A stretch of 17,963 bases of DNA from the NCBI GenBank assembly GCA_046728935.1, contig JBKPFS010000174.1, forward strand, positions 1 through 17,963, read 5' to 3'. Both the position numbers and the translations under genes were made by a program. This stretch comes from DATAFO01 sp046728935. GTDB lineage: Bacteria > Actinomycetota > Thermoleophilia > Solirubrobacterales > 70-9. Below the pieces are notes generated by a model. It saw only the letters and a list, made by a program, of their open reading frames with translations, searched no databases and was not told the origin of the DNA. Positions 15,648-17,963 of this stretch are shown here, in pieces. Positions within the stretch are counted from its first letter, which is position 1. Each line of letters begins with the position of its first letter.

Positions 15648-15962
15648 CTACCCGATCGTCCAGGCGTCGATCTCGTCGCGGCGGAAGCGGAGGTGGCTGG
15701 GCTGGGCGGGGTTACCTCCCGAGATCACGAAGTAGGGGATCGCGTCTCGCTCGACGAGCTCGACGACCTCGGTCCGGCGGACCTCCAGCAGCTCCGCCAC
15801 CTGATCGACCGTCAGCCACTCGTCGTCACCGACCGGATCGTCGCCGACCGGCTCGGGGGCGATTCGCGCTGGCGCGCGCTGGAGGCGGCGTCCGACTCCG
15901 GTGAGCACGAACACGACCGCGGCGAAGGCTGCGACGGCGATCCCGGCGGCGAGAATGTCCAT
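15648..15962 (-). CDS. Small membrane-anchored protein with an excisionase/MerR-like helix-turn-helix
   Basis: A 104-residue protein in two parts. Residues 3-22 (ILAAGIAVAAFAAVVFVLTG) form one hydrophobic helix, followed by basic GRRLQRA. After an acidic, proline-containing linker, residues 49-104 read WLTVDQVAELLEVRRTEVVE then a wing-like part and LRFRRDEIDAWTIG. This resembles the HTH_17/excisionase DNA-binding domain. The charge pattern predicts that the DNA-binding part is cytoplasmic. The ATG at 15962 lacks a good ribosome site; a GTG start at 16073 would add a 37-residue extension antisense to the next gene. It is divergent from the hydrolase and may share a transcript with the ABC exporter. 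Function unknown. Confidence 0.75.
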   Translation of the reverse strand: MDILAAGIAVAAFAAVVFVLTGVGRRLQRAPARIAPEPVGDDPVGDDEWLTVDQVAELLEVRRTEVVELVERDAIPYFVISGGNPAQPSHLRFRRDEIDAWTIG

Positions 15963-16014
15963 CGACGCCAGCGTAGCCGGGCCCGCCAGGACCAGGCTGC
16001 GTAGGGTTCGGGAC

Positions 16015-16908
16015 GTGGCGGGCGAGTCAGGAATCGAGGGGTTCGAGTACACGAGGCTCCCGGTTGGGCCCACCTCCTACCGGCCGGGAATCGCCGGCGA
16101 CGGGCCGCCGGTGCTGCTCCTCCACGGTTTCCCCCAGACCCACTACTGCTGGCACCGCGTGGCTCCGGGGCTCATCGGGCGGTCCACCGTCGTGGTGTGC
16201 GATCTCAAGGGCTACGGTGAGAGTCGCTCGGCTCCGGGGGGATTGCGGGGCGAGGGCTACAGCAACCGGGAGCGAGCCGCCGAGCTCGTCGAGCTGATGG
16301 CGAAGCTGGGCTTCCCGCGCTTCTCAGTCGTCGGCCACGACCGAGGTGGTCGCGTCGCCTACCGCATGGCACTCGACCATCCCGACGTCGTGAAACGGCT
16401 CGGCGTCCTCAACATCGTCCCCACCATCGATCAGTTCGAGCGGATGGCCGCCGAAGCCTCGCTCGCCTACTACCCGTGGTTTCTCCTGGCCCAGCCTCCA
16501 CCTTTCGCCGAGCGTCTGCTGGAGGGAAGCGCCGAGTACTTCCTTCGCCACACGCTCGCCACCTGGGCTGCGGCGCCCGACGCCATCTCGCCACAGGCCA
16601 CGGAGCGCTACCTCCGTGCCTTTTCCCCGGAGGTCATCTCGGCTATGTGCGCGGACTATCGAGCCTCCTTTCACATCGACCGGCTCATGGACGCCGAGGA
16701 TCGCGAGCGCGGCCGCAAGATCCCGTGTCCGGTCCTCGTGCACTGGGGAGCGCAGGAGGGCTGGGAGCCCGACGGCCCGAAGGTCGTCTGGCGACGCTGG
16801 GCCGATTCCGTCGACGGAAGCGCATTGCCGTCCGGCCACTTCATCCCCGAGGAAGCGCCCGAGGAGCTCGCCGCCTCGCTCGAGGGCTTCCTGGGCGACG
16901 ACGTCTGA
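16015..16908 (+). CDS. Alpha/beta hydrolase, fluoroacetate/haloacetate dehalogenase-like
   Basis: A 297-residue alpha/beta hydrolase. HGFPQT at 37-42 is the oxyanion-side motif and HDRGGR at 108-113 carries the nucleophile D109 with R110 and R113, the carboxylate-binding arginines of fluoroacetate dehalogenases. W155, W184, Y215 in CADYRA and H275 in SGHFIPEEAPEE also match. Two key positions differ: the acid after the sixth strand is N133 (VLNIVPT), and the halide-pocket histidine before W155 is P154. Cleavage of a halogenated acid or an ester/epoxide is therefore possible, but the substrate is unsure. The GTG at 16015 fits the usual N-terminus and has a weak AGGG upstream. It is divergent from the small HTH gene. 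Confidence 0.85.
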   Translation: MAGESGIEGFEYTRLPVGPTSYRPGIAGDGPPVLLLHGFPQTHYCWHRVAPGLIGRSTVVVCDLKGYGESRSAPGGLRGEGYSNRERAAELVELMAKLGFPRFSVVGHDRGGRVAYRMALDHPDVVKRLGVLNIVPTIDQFERMAAEASLAYYPWFLLAQPPPFAERLLEGSAEYFLRHTLATWAAAPDAISPQATERYLRAFSPEVISAMCADYRASFHIDRLMDAEDRERGRKIPCPVLVHWGAQEGWEPDGPKVVWRRWADSVDGSALPSGHFIPEEAPEELAASLEGFLGDDV

Positions 16909-16991
16909 GCGTCGGCGCGCGGGTCGGGCGAGATCGCCGCCATCCTCGGAGCGGAACCCGGGGTGGAAGCGCGTGAGCTCGAGTGGTAGGT

Positions 16992-17007
16992 TGAACCGCC
17001 GTTCAGG
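16992..17007. promoter_or_regulatory. Candidate TetR operator upstream of tetR
   Basis: TGAACCGCCGTTCAGG is identical to 6932-6947 upstream of potA and includes the inverted arms TGAAC and GTTCA. It lies about 50 bases before the TTG start of the regulator, the usual place for autoregulation by TetR-family repressors. Confidence 0.7.
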
Positions 17008-17031
17008 TTTACGCCCGCGTTCAGGTTCAGG
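17000..17031 (+). repeat. Direct half-site repeats beside the tetR operator
   Basis: CGTTCAGGTT occurs at 17000-17009 and again at 17018-17027, 18 bases apart, and TTCAGG occurs once more at 17026-17031. The first copy is the right arm of the operator. The extra half-sites are absent at potA, so the regulator could bind its own promoter more extensively. Confidence 0.5.
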
Positions 17032-17054
17032 GCCCCGGGAGAGACAGGACAGGC

Positions 17055-17699
17055 TTGAGCCCGCGTCCGCAGATCGAACACATCCGCAAGCCGCAGATCC
17101 TCGCTGCCGCGGCCGAGGTGATCAGCGAGCGCGGCATCTCCGGAACGCGGATCGCCGACGTCGCCGAACGCGCCGGCACCAGCGCCGCGGCGGTCCTCTA
17201 CTGGTTTCGCTCCAAGGACGAGCTTCTGGCCGAGGCGCTGATCGTCGACGAGCATCGCTTCGACGAGGAGCTCGCCGTTCGGCTCGCTCGCCTCGGCAGC
17301 CCGTCGGCGAAGCTCCTCGAGCTGCTCGAGGCGTGCGCGAACGAGTACGACTGGACGCTGTGGCTGGAGCTCTGGACCCGCGCGCTCCGTGACCCCGAGG
17401 TCCGTGAGGCGCGCGAGCGCCTGGACGAGCACTGGCGCGCGACGCTGTCGCGCATCATCCGCACGGGCGTCGAGCGGGCAGAGTTCGCGCCCGACAACGT
17501 CGATCAGGCGGCGCATACCCTCGCGTCGCTGATCGACGGCCTCGCGGTGCAGGTGACCCTGGGGGATGGAACGATCCCCCAGAATCGAGCGCTGGAGCTC
17601 TCGATCGCCGCCGCGAACCGCCTGCTCGATGTGGACCTGAGGGCGGTGGCGAGGGAGGCCAGGGTGCAGCAGGCGCAGGCTGCGGAGGCTGTCCGGTGA
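17055..17699 (+). CDS. TetR-family transcriptional regulator, BetI type
   Basis: A 214-residue TetR-family protein. The N-terminal DNA-binding domain spans about 12-60, with ISGTRIADVAERAG and TSAAAVLYWFRSKDELLAEA forming the helix-turn-helix and following helix. The C-terminal ligand domain contains DWTLWLELWTRALRDPEVRE and DEHWRATLSRIIRTGV, like the BetI-type C-terminal domain. The start is TTG at 17055 with a weak AGG-containing upstream region; no better start precedes the conserved domain. An operator-like palindrome lies upstream and an identical copy precedes potA, so it is probably an autoregulated repressor also acting on the polyamine importer. The ligand is unknown; an amine or aldehyde is plausible. 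No partner gene lies directly downstream on this strand. Confidence 0.92.
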   Translation: MSPRPQIEHIRKPQILAAAAEVISERGISGTRIADVAERAGTSAAAVLYWFRSKDELLAEALIVDEHRFDEELAVRLARLGSPSAKLLELLEACANEYDWTLWLELWTRALRDPEVREARERLDEHWRATLSRIIRTGVERAEFAPDNVDQAAHTLASLIDGLAVQVTLGDGTIPQNRALELSIAAANRLLDVDLRAVAREARVQQAQAAEAVR

Positions 17700-17744
17700 A
17701 CCAGGCCGCTCGGCGGGGCCTGCCGAAGATCGGCGCCGCGGAAT

Positions 17745-17758
17745 CGGCCTCGAGGCCG
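17745..17758. terminator. Short GC-rich palindrome after tetR
   Basis: CGGCCTCGAGGCCG is a perfect 14-base palindrome 46 bases after the tetR stop. As RNA it would form a five-pair stem with a four-base loop. It has no following T-tract, so a terminator role is only possible. Confidence 0.2.
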
Positions 17759-17793
17759 GCGGCGCGCAGCGCCTCCTGACCTCCGTGCGCGAC

Positions 17794-17831
17794 TGCAGCT
17801 TTGTCTGACCCATAGGTCCGAAAAAGCTGCA
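17794..17831. terminator. Nested inverted repeat, possible bidirectional terminator
   Basis: TGCAGCTTT (17794-17802) and AAAGCTGCA (17823-17831) are perfect nine-base arms. Inside them GACC-cata-GGTC (17807-17818) forms a second four-pair stem, giving a long hairpin with a few mismatches. It lies between convergent genes, 95 bases after tetR and 5 bases after the stop of the minus-strand gene. There is no outer T-tract, although both strands carry A/T runs within the stem. A small mobile repeat is the main alternative. Confidence 0.45.
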
Positions 17832-17836
17832 CTCGG

Positions 17837-17963
17837 CTACGGGATCGCTCGCGCCTCGGCCTCGGTGGGCGCCGGGCCGCCGCCGCGGGCGGCCGTCGTG
17901 CCCTCCTCCTCGCGCGTGAGCCTGTGGGCGAGGTAGACGGGGATGATCGAGATCAGGATCACC
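17837..17963 (-). CDS. C-terminal end of a membrane protein, possibly an ABC permease
   Basis: The last 42 codons of a minus-strand gene enter from the right edge. They read VILISIIPVYLAHRLTREEE, then a glycine/alanine/proline-rich tail ending EARAIP before a TAG stop at 17839-17837. A hydrophobic helix followed by RLTREEE is how many binding-protein-dependent permeases end, but too little is visible to be certain. Confidence 0.5.
   Translation of the reverse strand, partial: VILISIIPVYLAHRLTREEEGTTAARGGGPAPTEAEARAIP

Noticed and set aside
16909..17054. Possible small gene between the hydrolase and tetR
   Set aside because: Open frames there are complement or extension shadows; the part after 16990 is explained by operator repeats.
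1..17963. CRISPR arrays, tRNA or rRNA genes, insertion sequences
   Set aside because: No regularly spaced repeats, no cloverleaf-like tRNA sequences, no transposase-like proteins and no terminal repeats with target duplications were seen by eye.

Overview
The window is dense, very GC-rich bacterial DNA with short gaps, frequent ATGA stop/start overlaps and long antisense open frames that are only composition shadows. Gene content (PotABCD importer, PucR-family and BetI-type TetR regulators, a DUF6328-like membrane protein) suggests a high-GC actinobacterium. Something near Thermoleophilia/Solirubrobacterales is possible, but this placement is an inference without a marker gene.

Layout. (1) 1-2201, minus strand: an aldehyde dehydrogenase of the betaine/aminoaldehyde type followed by a methylmalonate-semialdehyde-dehydrogenase-like gene cut by the left edge. 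(2) 2259-2750, plus: a small four-helix membrane protein. (3) 2759-6882, minus: a polyamine-type ABC importer operon in the order potA-potD-potB-potC, with a candidate nine-residue leader ORF between potD and potB. (4) 6883-7146: divergent control region holding a palindromic operator and three related short repeats. (5) 7147-13916, plus: class III aminotransferase, PucR-type activator, saccharopine-dehydrogenase-family oxidoreductase, alanine dehydrogenase and a PatD-like aminobutyraldehyde dehydrogenase. (6) 14046-15962, minus: an ABC-2 exporter (ATPase and permease) preceded by a small protein joining a membrane helix to an excisionase-like helix-turn-helix. (7) 16015-17699, plus: a fluoroacetate-dehalogenase-like alpha/beta hydrolase and a BetI-type TetR regulator. 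(8) 17700-17963: a nested inverted repeat and the C-terminal end of a membrane protein on the minus strand.

How it fits together (inference). PotABCD would import putrescine, spermidine or a related amine. The aminotransferase would move the terminal amino group to pyruvate, and the PatD-like enzyme would oxidise 4-aminobutanal to GABA. Alanine dehydrogenase would turn the alanine formed back into pyruvate and release ammonium, closing the amino-group cycle. The two aldehyde dehydrogenases at the left edge could serve the C3 (3-aminopropanal/beta-alanine/malonate semialdehyde) branch.

The most notable regulatory signal is an identical 16-base stretch, TGAACCGCCGTTCAGG, built on a CTGAAC-N4-GTTCAG type inverted repeat. 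It lies in front of both potA and the tetR gene about 10 kb away, which suggests that the TetR protein controls itself and the importer.
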